Shown here piece by piece: positions 20,476-31,083 of a DNA stretch of 64,000 nt. Each line of letters begins with the position of its first letter. Position 1 is the stretch's first letter. The DNA is from Emiliania huxleyi CCMP1516 (Eukaryota > Haptophyta > Isochrysidales > Noelaerhabdaceae). Below the pieces are notes generated by a model that was given only the letters and a program-made list of their open reading frames with translations, had not been told where the DNA came from and searched no databases. The stretch lies in the NCBI RefSeq assembly GCF_000372725.1, contig NW_005196755.1, positions 497,768 through 561,767 on the forward strand, read 5' to 3'. Both the position numbers and the translations under genes were made by a program.

Positions 20476-23295
20476 ATGCTCTTGTCGCCGCTCACGGCCG
20501 GCGCAGCGCTCGTGTCGCCAGGCAAGCTCTACCTCGGCATCGATGCCGGCACGCAGAGCACCAAGGCCCTCGTCTACGACGCGGCTCAGCGCGCGGTCGT
20601 CGGCCGCGGCGCCGTCAGCTACGAGATGCTTGAGTCGGACGTGGTCGGACGTGCCGAGCAGGACCCTGCCGTCTGGGTCGACGCCATGTGGCGCGCGTGC
20701 CGCGAGGCCCTGGCCGACGCCGGTGGCGACGCCGCTTCCCGGATCTGCGGCATCGGAGTGAGCGGCCAGCAGCACGGCCTCGTGGCGCTCGACGCTTCTT
20801 ACGAGGTGATCCGGCCGGCGAAGCTGTGGTGCGACACGGAGAGCGCCGAGGAGGCGGCCGAGCTGAGCAAGAGCCTGCCCGTGCCCATCGTGGCCAGCTT
20901 CACCGCCTCGAAGCTTCTCTGGCTCAAGCGGCACGAGGCGGCGGCGTGGGCGCGCCTCGCACACGTCGCTCTGCCGCACGACTACCTCAACTACGTGCTC
21001 ACGGGCGAGCTGGTGATGGAGGGCTCGGATGCCTCCGGCATCGGGCTGCTCGACGTCGGCGCGCGCGCGTGGGACGCCTCCGCCGCTCGGCTCGTCGACG
21101 CGGCTCCTCGCTGAGCTGCCGCTGCCGCACGCCTTGCAGGAAGTGGTTCCGGGAGCCGTCGGGGAAGCGATCCGTAGGAGCTGCTCGACAAGCTTCCCCC
21201 TCTGATCGGGCCGGGGGAGTGGTGCGGCCGGCTGCAGACCTCCGCGGCTGAGGCGCTCGGCCTGCCGCGTGGTGTGCCCGTCTCGGCGGGCGGCGGCGAC
21301 AACGCCATGTCGGCGCTCGGCTGCGGCTGCACATCCGTCGGCCGCGTCGCTGTCTCGCTCGGCACGAGCGGCACTGTGTTTGGGAAGGCGCCCGCCGCCG
21401 CGCGCGACCCGAGCGGCACCGTCTGCAGCTTCCTCGACTCGACGGGCGGCGGGCTGCCGCTCGTCTGCACCTCCCCGCATCTCCGCACATCTCCCCACAT
21501 CTCCCCATAGGCGGCGGGCTGCCGCTCGTCTGCACGCTCAACTGCGCGTCGGTGCTCTCCCGAGGCGCTGCCGCTCGCCCGTCACCCGGGCCCACGTCCA
21601 GACGCCTTCGCGATGGAGCCGCCTGCAGGTGCCCGGGGAGGGCATGTCAGAATCGCACACTTGTGCGATCGCTCCCGCGTGTGCACTAACCGGGCTCGTC
21701 GCCAGGGACAGAGCAGGGGACAGAGCCCACTACTACCGTTGGATAGCGCGCGTCCACGCCCCTGCAGAGGCGGCCCCCCCTCTCCTCCCTGTCGTCGGGT
21801 GTGACCCCTGCGTCACCCAGGACCTAGCGCGGGTGGGTTGGAGGGGACTTGCTGCAGGGAAAGGCGGTGTAAGAAGCCGATCCCCGTAGTCCGCCCCGCT
21901 CCTCCCTCCGCGGGCAACGGCCGCCACCCGAGGCCGATAGGTGCCCGAGGAGGTGCGGGCTGGGTACGGCCTCGGCCGCGACGAAATCAGCTCGCTCGCC
22001 GCCGCGGAGCCCGCCGGCTGCGACGGCGTGAGTTTCGTCCCGTTCCTCGCGGGCGAGCGGACGCCAAATTGGCCTCACGCGAGCGGCGCGCTGGTCGGGC
22101 TGCGAGCCGGCCACTTGGCGCGCGGAGATACAGCCGAGATACAGCCGAGATGCAGCCGAGATGCAGCCGAGAGAGAGAAGAGAGACAGCAGAGAGGCAGC
22201 CGAGATACATCCGAGATGCAGCCGAGATACAGCCGAGATGCAGCCGAGAGACAGCCGAGATACATCCGAGATGCGGCCGAGATGCAGCCGAGCCGGCGCC
22301 GCTCGTTCGCACTTCTTGAGTGCAGGAGCCCACGGCACTCGGCTCGCGCCTGCTACAGGCGCGCCCCGGGCTGCTCTACCGCGCGGCCCTCGAGGGGGCC
22401 ACGTTCGCGCTCCGGGCGGCCGCGATGCCGTCACTCCCCCCCCCCCCCTCTGTGCACCACGTCTGCAGTTCGCGCGCTTCCCGCCCCCCCCTTCTGTATA
22501 CCAGGCGGCCATCGGCGTGATGCAGCGGCACGGGCTGCCCGACCGCATCGACGAGGCGCGCATGATGATGCCACGCCTCCCCGGCTCCTCGTCTCCGCTC
22601 CACCCGCCCTCGCACCTCCCGCCCTCGCACCTCCCGCCCTCACACCTCCCGCCCTCACACCTCCCGCCCTCGCACCTCCCGCCCTCGCACCTCCCGCCCT
22701 CGCACCTCCCGCCCTCACACCTCCCGCCCTCGCACCTCCCGCCCTCACACCTCCCGCCCTCGCACCTCCCGCCCTCACACCTCCCGCCCACACACCTCCC
22801 GCCCTCACACCTCCCGCCCTCACACCTCCCGCCCTCACACCTCCCGCCCTCGCACCTCCCGCCCTCGCACCTCCCGCCCTCACACCTCCCGCCCTCGCAC
22901 CTCCCGCCCTCAACACACCTCCCCTCCTCGAGGTGCGACTCGTCGGCGGCGGTGCGCGGTCGCCGCTCTGGCGCCAGACCGTTGCCGACGCGTTTGGCGC
23001 GCGCGTCGCGTGCCCGTTGGAGCCCGAGTCGGCCGCGCTCGGCGCGGCGCTGCAGGCGGCCGCCGTTGACGCGGGCGGCCGTCGCCGACTTCGGCACGCC
23101 GGCCCGAGAGTTGCTCCGACAACGTCCACAGCACGTCCTTCGGTAGGCGCCGCCGACCTCGGCGCGTGGATCGCGGAGCGACACGACGCGCCGACGTCCG
23201 CCGCCATCGAGCCGAACGCGGAGGACGCCGCGCGGCTCGACAGGGCGTTTGCGCTGTACCTCGAGCGCGCCGAGGCACTTTTCGGGCAGAGGTGA
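20476..23295 (+). CDS. Xylulokinase (FGGY carbohydrate kinase), about eight exons
   Basis: Phosphorylates D-xylulose (or a related ketose) with ATP, feeding the pentose phosphate pathway. Start MLLSPLTAGAALVSPGKLYLG; the N-terminal FGGY motif is LGIDAGTQSTKALVYD. Other landmarks: GVSGQQHGLVALD, PAKLWCDTESAEE, ALPHDYLNYVLTGE, SAGGGDNAMSALGCG, SLGTSGTVF, FVPFLAGERTPNWPHA, LLYRAALEGATFAL, VRLVGGGARSPLWRQ. Ends RAEALFGQR. Apparent frame breaks are introns: ~21094..21168, 21446..21510, 21558..21940, ~22114..22355, ~22418..22512, ~22555..22929 and one near 23070. The 21.5 kb intron is flanked by a perfect 26 bp direct repeat (21445..21470, 21510..21535). Most junctions are GC-AG with the repeat in register. 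Removing them restores the family sequence, so the gene looks intact. Confidence 0.82.
22120..22290 (+). repeat. Intron minisatellite (ccgagatgcag unit)
   Basis: About 13 imperfect copies of gccgagatacag/gccgagatgcag within a xylulokinase intron, interrupted by gagagagaagagagacagc. Confidence 0.9.
22606..22917 (+). repeat. Intron minisatellite (16 bp unit)
   Basis: About 19 copies of cgcacctcccgccct and its cacacctcccgccct variant, filling the intron before the VRLVGGGARSPLW exon of xylulokinase. The sense strand is pyrimidine-rich. Confidence 0.93.
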
Positions 23296-23380
23296 AGAGT
23301 CGCCGGCGAACCCGACGATGTCGATGGGATCCAAGAGTTCTTGTGCGGATTCAGCATTGTGTCTTTGTGCTGGACCGCCC

Positions 23381-23500
23381 ACACGCCACTACACCTTCCA
23401 CTCCGCCGCCATCTCCGCCGCCATCGTCACCGCCGACGCCCTCACCATCCAGAACTCGGCCGCCGCCCTCGGCTTCGAGCTCACCCTCGACCCTCGCGAT
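23381..23500 (+). other. Fragment of a recurrent uncharacterised coding module
   Basis: Reads HYTFHSAAISAAIVTADALT then IQNSAAALGFELTL. It has the same spacing of H-S, S-x-A, V, DA, I-x-N-x-A as the patch at 56940..57270 (HHSQQLSRAAVCGDAQNINN). No start or stop of its own. Between the xylulokinase stop and the next gene nothing else is recognised; 23510..23700 is Pro/Ala-rich. Confidence 0.4.
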
Positions 23501-23873
23501 CTCGCCCGGCGCTCGACGTCGGGTCCTCGGCCGCCATTGCGGTCGGCGCCACCACCTCCTCCCGCCCCCCCCGCAGCCACTGCCGCGCGGCCGCCAATGC
23601 GACCGACCCCACCCTCCTTCCCCGACCCCGCCCTAAACGCCCCCGACAGCGAAGCCCGCGCCGCACGCGGCACCCCCACCGACTCTGCCTCCGACCCCAG
23701 GGCCTAGGCGGCCCGCCATGAAATCTAGCCGTGTGTGCTGGCGTCCGGGTCCCAGCGGGTTTTCACGTAACAAGTACACACGCCACAGCATGCCTTACCC
23801 TACCCAAACAGGACCCAAATCCGCGAGCTCAACCACGCGTTGGTGAGCGAGACAGCCACGCCACGCCTGGCTC

Positions 23874-24527
23874 ATGTCCGTCTACCTCATATCTGCCCTT
23901 CTCGCTCCCGCCGCGCTCCTGTCGCCCACATGCCGCTCGGCGTCGCTGCGCGTCAGCAGCGGCCGCTCGGCGCCGCCTGCGGTGATGGCGGGCTTCGGCG
24001 GCGCTGCCGCTTCGCCGTCCAAGGGGAAGAAGGCGGGTAAGCCAGCGGGCAAGGCGGCGAGCAAGGCAGCCAATCGGGCCGCAAAGAGCGCGGGCCTCTC
24101 TGCGAAACGGCAGTGGGACTCCCACACCGCGCTGGTCGCGGCCGGCGGTGCCACCACCCTCGCCTGGGCCCGCGCGGCGGCCGACGAGGAGTGGCTCGAG
24201 GTGGGGACCCTCTCGGCGACGAGCGAGGCCGAGCTCTCTGCGGCGGCGCACATGCAGAAGCGCCTAATTCTCGAGCACGCCGGCCGCCTTGAGCCCAGGC
24301 TCCGGCTCGCCCCAGCCCTTGAGGCTGGGCATGGCGCCGACGCCAGCTCCGTCACGCCCGCGGCGAAGGGGCCGCCGCCCGAGGTCAAGTGCGGGCTGGT
24401 GGGCCTGCCCGACCCCGGCGGCTTTTACTCGCGAGGACGCACCGTCGGAGGGACCAACTTGCGCACCGGCGCCACTCTGGGCAGCGGCGCCGCGCCGCCC
24501 GCCGACTCAAAGGGCCGTCTGTCCTGA
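23874..24527 (+). CDS. Unknown, probably plastid-targeted protein
   Basis: Single exon, 217 residues. N-terminus is bipartite: a signal peptide (MSVYLISALLAPAALLSPTC) followed by a basic, Ser/Ala-rich transit-like part (ASLRVSSGRSAPPAVMAGFGG), as used to enter plastids with extra envelopes. A Lys/Ala-rich stretch (SKGKKAGKPAGKAASKAA) follows, then an acidic segment ARAAADEEWLEVGTLSA and AHMQKRLILEHAGRLEPRL. The C-terminal part contains KCGLVGLPDPGGFYSRGRTV. I do not recognise the family. The AT-rich stretch with T-runs at 24680..24780 downstream probably marks the 3' UTR. Confidence 0.6.
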   Translation: MSVYLISALLAPAALLSPTCRSASLRVSSGRSAPPAVMAGFGGAAASPSKGKKAGKPAGKAASKAANRAAKSAGLSAKRQWDSHTALVAAGGATTLAWARAAADEEWLEVGTLSATSEAELSAAAHMQKRLILEHAGRLEPRLRLAPALEAGHGADASSVTPAAKGPPPEVKCGLVGLPDPGGFYSRGRTVGGTNLRTGATLGSGAAPPADSKGRLS

Positions 24528-25059
24528 GGAGAGGACCGAGAGGACCGGGGCGGCTCCCCGTGCCGTTCGTCGCCCGATGGCCGGGCTGCTGCACTCGAGG
24601 CACGGTCCTTGTGTTTCTGTGGCACGAGCTCTGCATCCGCAGTCAAGAATCGCAGGATTTAGAGACGAAGAACGGATTTTTCTCGGTTTTCTTTTTTGGA
24701 TTCTCCCGCCTTCCTACTACTCTCTTGGTTTTTTTTCTTGAAATAAAGCCGTAAGTTGAGAGAGAGTAAGTCAAAGTGGATTTAAGGGTCGCACGGAACA
24801 GTGTCAACAGGTTGATCACGATGATAAACACCGGTGCACGCATGGGGCATGGCTCGCGCGAGCTTCAGCACTTGCGGTGTGCTTCAGTGTGCTCTGTGTC
24901 AGGCTTGGCTAGGCGGCGCTAGGGCTAGGGCACGCTGCACAGAAGCTACGTATCTCAACTCGTTCTGCACACGGCCATATCGCAGAGGCTGGCGCGGTGG
25001 CGGCGTGCCGTTCTCCCACCCCTCCCTTGGGGTGTCATTTTACTACCGCGCCGAGGCCA

Positions 25060-26119
25060 GCCCTGGATGGGTTTCGTGGGCGATCATCAGCATCGCCATG
25101 GCCGCATGCTTCGTCTTGTTCGAGAACGAGCCGGCATTCGGGATGATGACGCGGCGCGGATGCGCAGCCCACGCCGCCTGCTCGCGCAAATCAAGACTGA
25201 AAACAAACCATTTGAGTGGCGTATTCAGGTACGCAGAGGGAGAGTCATTTGCACCTGTGTCCTGCGGTCAGTGACGATGGCCTCCTCGGGCGATTCCTTG
25301 CGATACACCCAATGCCCGGAGTCGTCCGTCACGTTGCCCCATTTGTAGGACTGTGGCGCCCCATCCGCGGCGGTGACAAGGTGGATCACCCCGTCGTATC
25401 GGCTCAAGAGGCTCTCTTCCGTGGCGCCGATGGCCTCGAGCACCGCACTCCATGTATGCGGGGACATGTAGGACTTGGCGTCCATCGCGCCACGGTCGGT
25501 GATGAGGATCGTAGGCAGATCCGTCGCTGCGCCGACGGCGGCCAGAGCGTCCTCGAGTTGGACCTGCAGCAGGACATTCGGCTCAGAGCCGGTTCCGTCC
25601 GTGTGTTCTCATGGAGGCCAAGGGGGTGTGAAAGCGCGAGCAGGCGGCAAGCAGGCGGAAGGCAGAGCGAGCGGCGGACGAGGCGCGCCGGGCGGTGCTT
25701 TTCTTCTCGTACTACTACTACTACTACTAAACCTGCAGCCGGACGAGCGAGGTCTGAAACGCAAGCGCCGGAGTGATGGCCTCGTCGCAGCCGCCCGCCC
25801 TCATAAGCGTCGCTATCTCCGTGGTGACCATCAGGTGGAACCCGGCGGACTTTGCACTGGCCTCAAGCGCTGTCAGTGCGGAGGTTTTGCCTGCACAAGG
25901 CCCACCCGTCAGCGCAATCGTGACTAAATTTTGAGGAGCCCGCGCGGTCAAGCTTGAGTGCAGTGCAGCAGCCACAAGGCGAGGCGCCAGCAGCGCTGCC
26001 GAGAAAGTGAGGCAGAGAGCCACGACTACTGCCAGGTGGTAGCTCTCCTCGGCGGTAGCTACGCGATGGTACGGATAGCAGAAACCGTCCCCGCAAGCCT
26101 TGGAGCGTACCGCACGCAT
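25060..26119 (-). CDS. AAA_28-type (NadR-like) P-loop ATPase
   Basis: Exon 1 to about 25733: a hydrophobic anchor (LAVVVALCLTFSAALLAPRLV), then ITIAL-like strand with Walker A TGGPCAGKTSALTAL and HLMVTTEIATLMRAGG. It ends SLVRLQ at a GT donor before an (AGT)n run. Exon 2 (about 25233..25563) reads VQLEDALAAVGAATDLPTIL, ITDRGAMDAKSYM, LLSRYDGVIHLVTAADG and SGHWVYRKESPEEAIVTD. Exon 3 (about 25060..25196) reads LREQAAWAAHPRRVIIPNAG and SFSNKTKHAAMAML, as expected for the W-x-x-H-P...N...F..K end of the family. The phase of the last junction is unsettled, and the start may lie further upstream. Role unknown; the family includes nucleotide and sugar-kinase-like proteins. ITDRG supplies the Walker B-like acidic position. 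Confidence 0.68.
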
Positions 26120-26854
26120 CGATGAAAGCTACGAATCAGCTCCCGGCCCTGGATGTGAGTTACTGACTGCACTCCTCCAAGTGCTCCAAGATCAGAGGGG
26201 TGCAGTTGCACAGATTTCTTTTTTCCTGTCGAGCCTGTGAGCGCGAGGCGGCGGCGCGGCGCGGCGGCGGGCGGCGCGGAGCGGGGCGGCGAGACCATCT
26301 GTACTGAACGGGCCAGCTAGCTGGTCTTTGAGTCGGCGCAATGGTCGCGCCGCCCTCGACTCAAGGGGCTGCCTTCCACCGTGGCTGCTCAGGCCGGGGG
26401 AGGGGGGGAGACCTCCTGTTCCTCGCGGAACGGGAGCAGGCCCCTCCTTGCCCGGTCTGCAATGCAGGGCGGTGGTCGTGCCATCTTCGCGTCGTACTCG
26501 AAACCACCACGCCGCAACCGTCGCCGGCGCGCGACACGTTCCCGTAGGCAGGACTGTCCTCGTCGAGAGTGTATGCCGCCAAGGCGGGACACACTCAGGG
26601 GCAGTGCCGACGGGACGCGGCTCGAAGGGTGTGGCTCCGCAGCGCGGCTGGCACTCGTCGCAGAGGCCTCACCTTCGGAAAGTCGGGCATGGCTCTCCCC
26701 GCAACTTTCTCGCTAACACGCGCGCACCGCCGCGCCTGGGGCGGGCGCGCTGCGGCCGCACGTCTAACTTCGTCATAGTGCCACGACGTGCGGCCTAGAT
26801 TTAGCCCACGCGCCTCTGCTCGCAAACACTCACCCATTGAATTGTCACTGCCTG
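26120..26854. other. Intergenic stretch, nothing recognised
   Basis: About 730 bp, GC-rich, with gcggcgcggcgg runs near 26250. Overlapping ORFs on both strands are arginine-rich and motif-free. It should contain the promoter of the minus-strand ATPase. Confidence 0.4.
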
Positions 26855-27276
26855 TGAGTGCGAGACAGGGCTAGCAGTAGGCAGCTAGCCCGTGAGGAGA
26901 GCGTCCATAGACACCTCACTTAGACCCCACACACGGTCTCGTCCGTGCCTCGCCGGCCGGAGAGATTGCTGGAGGTAGAGCAAGCCTGCTCTAGCCTCGC
27001 ATGTCACTTCCTGTCGTCTGTTGTGTCGTTGTGCCCTTGTTTGTTTCTCTTGGCACCGTGGAGTGCTGGGGGGGGCGACAGGGAGGATATGGCCTTGAGT
27101 TATGTGTACGCCAACTCAGGGTGTGTGGCAGCCCGCTGGCTGTGTGTCTTGTGAGCCTGTTTGTGTCTGTGTGTCGCTCGTGCGTGCCGTCATCATCTGT
27201 CTAGCGTCCACCCATACCGCGTTGGTGTCCAGTCCGAGCCTGGCTGTTCTTCACCTTTCTACCTACCTACCTACCT
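26855..27276 (+). mobile_element. SINE-like repeat family A, full-length copy 1
   Basis: About 420 bp, matching 62903..63327 in reverse orientation almost throughout. Landmarks in order: tgagtgcgag, gaggagagcgtcc, cacacacggtctcgtcc, ggagtgctggggggg, gtgtggcagcccgctggctg, gtcatcatctgtctagcgtc, cataccgcgttggtgtccag, ttcacctttcta, then (CTAC)n. The 3' tetranucleotide tail and 5'-truncated relatives at 1883, 34863 and an internal fragment at 59967 indicate a retroposed non-autonomous element. I see no certain pol III boxes and no protein. Confidence 0.8.
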
Positions 27277-27370
27277 GTGAGAGAGTTGTTTTGTTTAAAT
27301 TCTTCTTTCCTTCCTCACGACCAGCAATTCGTGTGTGTGAGAGCTATGGGCGTGTCCACGTTGGAGCCAG

Positions 27371-28216
27371 GTGTGGTGTGGACGCGAGAATGACAAATAT
27401 GTCTCACAGGCGCTGGCAATGGAAATGCCAGTACGCCGGCTCCTAGCGCACAACGCGCCACCTTCCTCTGTGCCTGCTGGAGCCGTGGTTCATTCTCTAC
27501 ATTTCGCGGAAGATCAGTTTCGAGAAGCTGTAGCCTCACTCTCCCTTTCTGAGGACAGTGCGCTGCTGCGTCGGCAGTCAATACTTGACCATGGAAGCTG
27601 CGCTGCGCTGCGAGCCGCAGTAGACAAGGCCGCTGGCAGTAGTCCCGACAGCGTGGACGGCCTTGCAGAGCACCAGCTAGACTTTCGAGACCTGGACGCC
27701 TTGACAAGTTTGATTGGCCATGAAGCGGTCACGCGGCTGAAACAGCTGCCTACGGAATTCGCTCGCTTGAAACCTCGCGCCAAGGGGCTGGGAGGACGTG
27801 CGAGCGCTCTACGCGTCTCCTCAGTGTTCGTGAGGCGATACACAGCGGACACGAGGCCTTGGTTTATGTTCCACCACGACGTGCCTCCGCTCACTGCCAA
27901 CGTGGCACTCGCAGGTGCCCCGCGCGCGCCTGACAGCCGCCTCTCACATGCACACTCCGTCTACGCTAAGCTCGAGCACTATCCGACTCAAGGTGATTGC
28001 TGCCATGAGGGCGGACGGCTGTTGGGCCTCTTTGCTAACGCTGTGCAGCTTGTGGAGCGGGAGGAGGGCGAGGTGACCGTGCACGCCAAGGGGCTCCTCC
28101 ACGGCGTCACCCGAATGCGCAGCGGTGTGCGGTACTCGCTCATTATCTTCTACAGGGAGCGCGAAGGGGTGCGGAGCTTTGTGGACGGGTTCTTGAGCGA
28201 GTGGCGCCGTGGGTGA
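27371..28216 (+). CDS. 2-oxoglutarate/Fe(II)-dependent oxygenase
   Basis: Single exon, up to 281 residues; a second in-frame ATG (MEMPVRRLLAHN) lies 15 codons in. The C-terminal half has the double-stranded beta-helix signature: SSVFVRRYTADTRPWFMFHHDV with the metal-binding H-x-D (HHD), GGRLLGLFANAVQLVEREEG, and the distal His and 2OG-binding Arg in LLHGVTRMRSGVRYSLIIFY. This fits prolyl-4-hydroxylase-like 2OG oxygenases. The N-terminal half (DHGSCAALRAAVDKA, RDLDALTSLIGHEAV) resembles the helical part before the P4Hc core. No signal peptide is obvious. The substrate is unknown. Confidence 0.82.
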   Translation: MWCGRENDKYVSQALAMEMPVRRLLAHNAPPSSVPAGAVVHSLHFAEDQFREAVASLSLSEDSALLRRQSILDHGSCAALRAAVDKAAGSSPDSVDGLAEHQLDFRDLDALTSLIGHEAVTRLKQLPTEFARLKPRAKGLGGRASALRVSSVFVRRYTADTRPWFMFHHDVPPLTANVALAGAPRAPDSRLSHAHSVYAKLEHYPTQGDCCHEGGRLLGLFANAVQLVEREEGEVTVHAKGLLHGVTRMRSGVRYSLIIFYREREGVRSFVDGFLSEWRRG

Positions 28217-29049
28217 TTGTTCTTTGTCCGACCCATCGAGATTCACTCGCCGTGCGCATGGCTTTCTAGGGACGAGGAATAAAGCGACACCACCAGTACG
28301 GCTTTACGCGGCGAGCAAGTAGCGTCCCATCGGCACTCCTGAAGCGCAGAGGCTCTGTCCCAGAGAGGTCCTCACACGGGGAAGCGGAGGTGTCCTCGCG
28401 GGAGAGACGTCCTCGCGCGGGGGGTATAAAGCCGTAGTCGCGAGCAGCCCCTGTGGCAACGGGGCCTTGGTGCTTGGAGTGTGGAAGGCTTCGTAGCCGC
28501 CTCCGGTCTACTATGTAAGCCGGAGGGCTGGAGCGAAAAAAAAGCAAGCGAGCGGTGAGTGAGGAACAGTGAGGAGAGGGAACTCACCAAGCCTGCCCAG
28601 TGCGCGCCAGAACCGGTAGATACCGTTGCTTGGCAAGTCAGAGATTTTTTACAAAATAAACGCGGCCAGGCGCATTCAGGCCGCCGAGGGAACGTTGGGA
28701 AGAGGCACGAGGAGGGCGGCGACCTCGACCGACTATGGAGGACCCGTCGCCAGACGACGCAGGGCAGAAGACGGTGAGGCGCAGCAGACGCGCAGGGCGA
28801 GACGAGGGAGGGAGCAGGACTTTGCGGAGATCAGCAGGAGGATGTACGAAGAGATTAGGAGCAGCAGGGACCCGAGGGACCATGTGGAAGACGGCTAGTG
28901 CTAGCCCCCCATCGGGAGGACGACCCCGGCTAGTCGCCGACCACACCCACAAAGAACCCTGCACAAAGATCGCAAGGGCGGGGGCCTGTTCCTTTTTACC
29001 CATCTCACAGTAGAGAGGTGTCCGTTTTTATTTATTTATTAAGGCGCAT
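28217..29049. other. Intergenic stretch between convergent genes
   Basis: About 830 bp with small ORFs on the plus strand (for example one reading AEISRRMYEEIRSSRDPRDH) that lack recognisable domains. gaggtcctcac and ctcgcgggagagacgtcctcgc words near 28370..28420 echo the gaggtcctca words of the foldback element arms. No gene supported. Confidence 0.35.
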
Positions 29050-31018
29050 TCACTCACAGCCGAGCAAAGAGAATGAACACGCCCACGCTGCCAGCGCGTT
29101 GACCAGCTCGGTGCCGATCCCGCACGCCATCGTGACCGGGAAGAGGCCGCGCGAGAGCGCCAGCGGCACACCGAGCCAGGAGAGCAGGCTGACCGCCCAC
29201 GCGTGGTTGGGGAAGAGGCCTCTACCGACGGGCACGATGGGCGCGCCGAGCCGGAAGCGCGCGCCGACGTAGGCCCGCACGGCCGGCCACGCGGCGGCGG
29301 GCACGAGGGCCACGTAGTCGGTCGCGGCGATGCCGTCCACGTAGTAGGTGCCTCCGCGCACAAAGAGGTGGTACGCGCCGCGCGCCTGCACCGCCTCGAT
29401 GCGCGTGACGGCGGCTCCTCCTCGCGGCGTCTGCAGCACGTCGCCCAGCCGCACGTCGAGCGGGTCGGCGGAGGCGCCGTTGACGAGGAGGTGGTGCAGC
29501 TTGCTGATGGAGACCGCCTCGCCGCTCGACGTCGAGAAGCGGAGGTACGTCGCCGGCGAGTCCTCGGCGTGCAGGTAGCCGAGGGTTAGGGTTAGGGTTA
29601 GGGTTAGGGTTAGGGTTAGGGTTAGGGTTAGGGTTAGGGTTAGGGTTAGGGTTAGGGTTAGGGTTAGACCTCGGCGTGCAGGTAGCCGAGGATGGGCTCG
29701 AAGCCGGTGGGCGTGCGGATGAGGGTTCCGACGGGGGCGGTCTCGATGGGCAGCCTCGCGCCGCCCTCCCCCTCCAGGGTCGATCCCGCCTATGGTGAGA
29801 GATGGGGAGAGAGTGGCGAGAGACGGGGAGAGGAAGAGGCGCCTCCTCGGCGGCGAGCCCGCCGGGTGGCAGCCCCCCACCTCCGTCACAGGGTGTGGCT
29901 CCCAGCCTGGCACACACGGCCCGGCGCCCACTTGCGAGCAGGTGAGCGCGCACGCGGCGCCGAGGGGCGAGGCGGGGGAGAGGCCGTCAGCGAGGGGCAG
30001 CCCTTCCCATGGGGCGGCGGCGGAGGAGGAGGAGTTTGTGGCCCTCGCGTCGAACCGGTCGTCGGCCAGCCTTCTCCGCCTCCGCCCCAGGAGAGCCTGC
30101 CGCACTCCCTGCCACACTCCAGCGAGCGGGGAGGGGGGCACGACCCCCAGCGCCGCCCCGCCGCCATGGTCGCCGAGAGCAGCGCTCTGGAGGTCGGCCT
30201 CGAGGAGCTGGACGGCGAGAGAGAGGTTGGCGGAGCAGAGAGCAGCGCGCGGCACGGCGAGCTCGGCGGCCCAATGCTCGATTGCCGACTCGCCTATGGG
30301 GAGATGTGGGCAGAGATGGGGGGAGATTCGAGCTCGGCGGCCCGGTGCTGATTGCAGACTCGCAGTCTCCCGCCCAGACCCACGTCGAGTTGAGCCGGCG
30401 GTAGTAGAACGGCTGCGGCCACAGCGGGTCCGACGAGCCACCAAACGGCCTCTCGGCTTGCACGACCTGGTACGGCAGCGGCGCGCCGAGGAGCGAGCTG
30501 TCGTGCCCGCTGCCCCCGCCAGCAGAGCCGTTCGAGAGAGGACGACCAAAGAGGCTCTCGGCGTCCGCGCACTCAAAGCCAGCCGCCGTCCCGTTCCCGG
30601 AGACTTGCGTCGCGTTTGAGGCGTTGGAGCGCGCCGGCGCGAGGCACGGCTTGTAGCCCCACACGGCCCGCTCAAAGCCGAGGCACTGCCGGTAGTGGCG
30701 GAGCGGAGAGCTGTGCGCTGCGAGCCCCGCCCCGCTGAAGAGCATCCGGTTCGGTGTGGAGAGCGCGTCCGCCAGCGCCTAAGGTAAGGTAAGGGTAAAC
30801 TTCTCCACACACACACGAGGCGGTGGTGGGGCAAGGGCCAGGCTAGTCCCTCGCGTCTCCACGTCTAATGACCGGAGCCCCACGGCATTCAAAGTGCAAG
30901 CACCGGCATCCGCCCCGGTGCCGTGGGTGTGCACCCCACTCCCTCCCTCCCAGCGCCTAGTCGCCCTGCGCGCGTGATCCAGCTAGTGGTAGGGTATGAG
31001 CCCACCGGGCATGGGGAG

Positions 31019-31083
<65 letters not shown>

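Noticed and set aside
21100-21180. Frameshifts disabling xylulokinase
   Set aside because: A GC-AG intron from about 21094 to 21168 removes the break and joins to a family-typical sequence.
22075-23382. 400-codon minus-strand Gly/Cys/Arg frames opposite xylulokinase
   Set aside because: Artefact of the 16 bp intron minisatellite; the plus strand carries the recognised enzyme.
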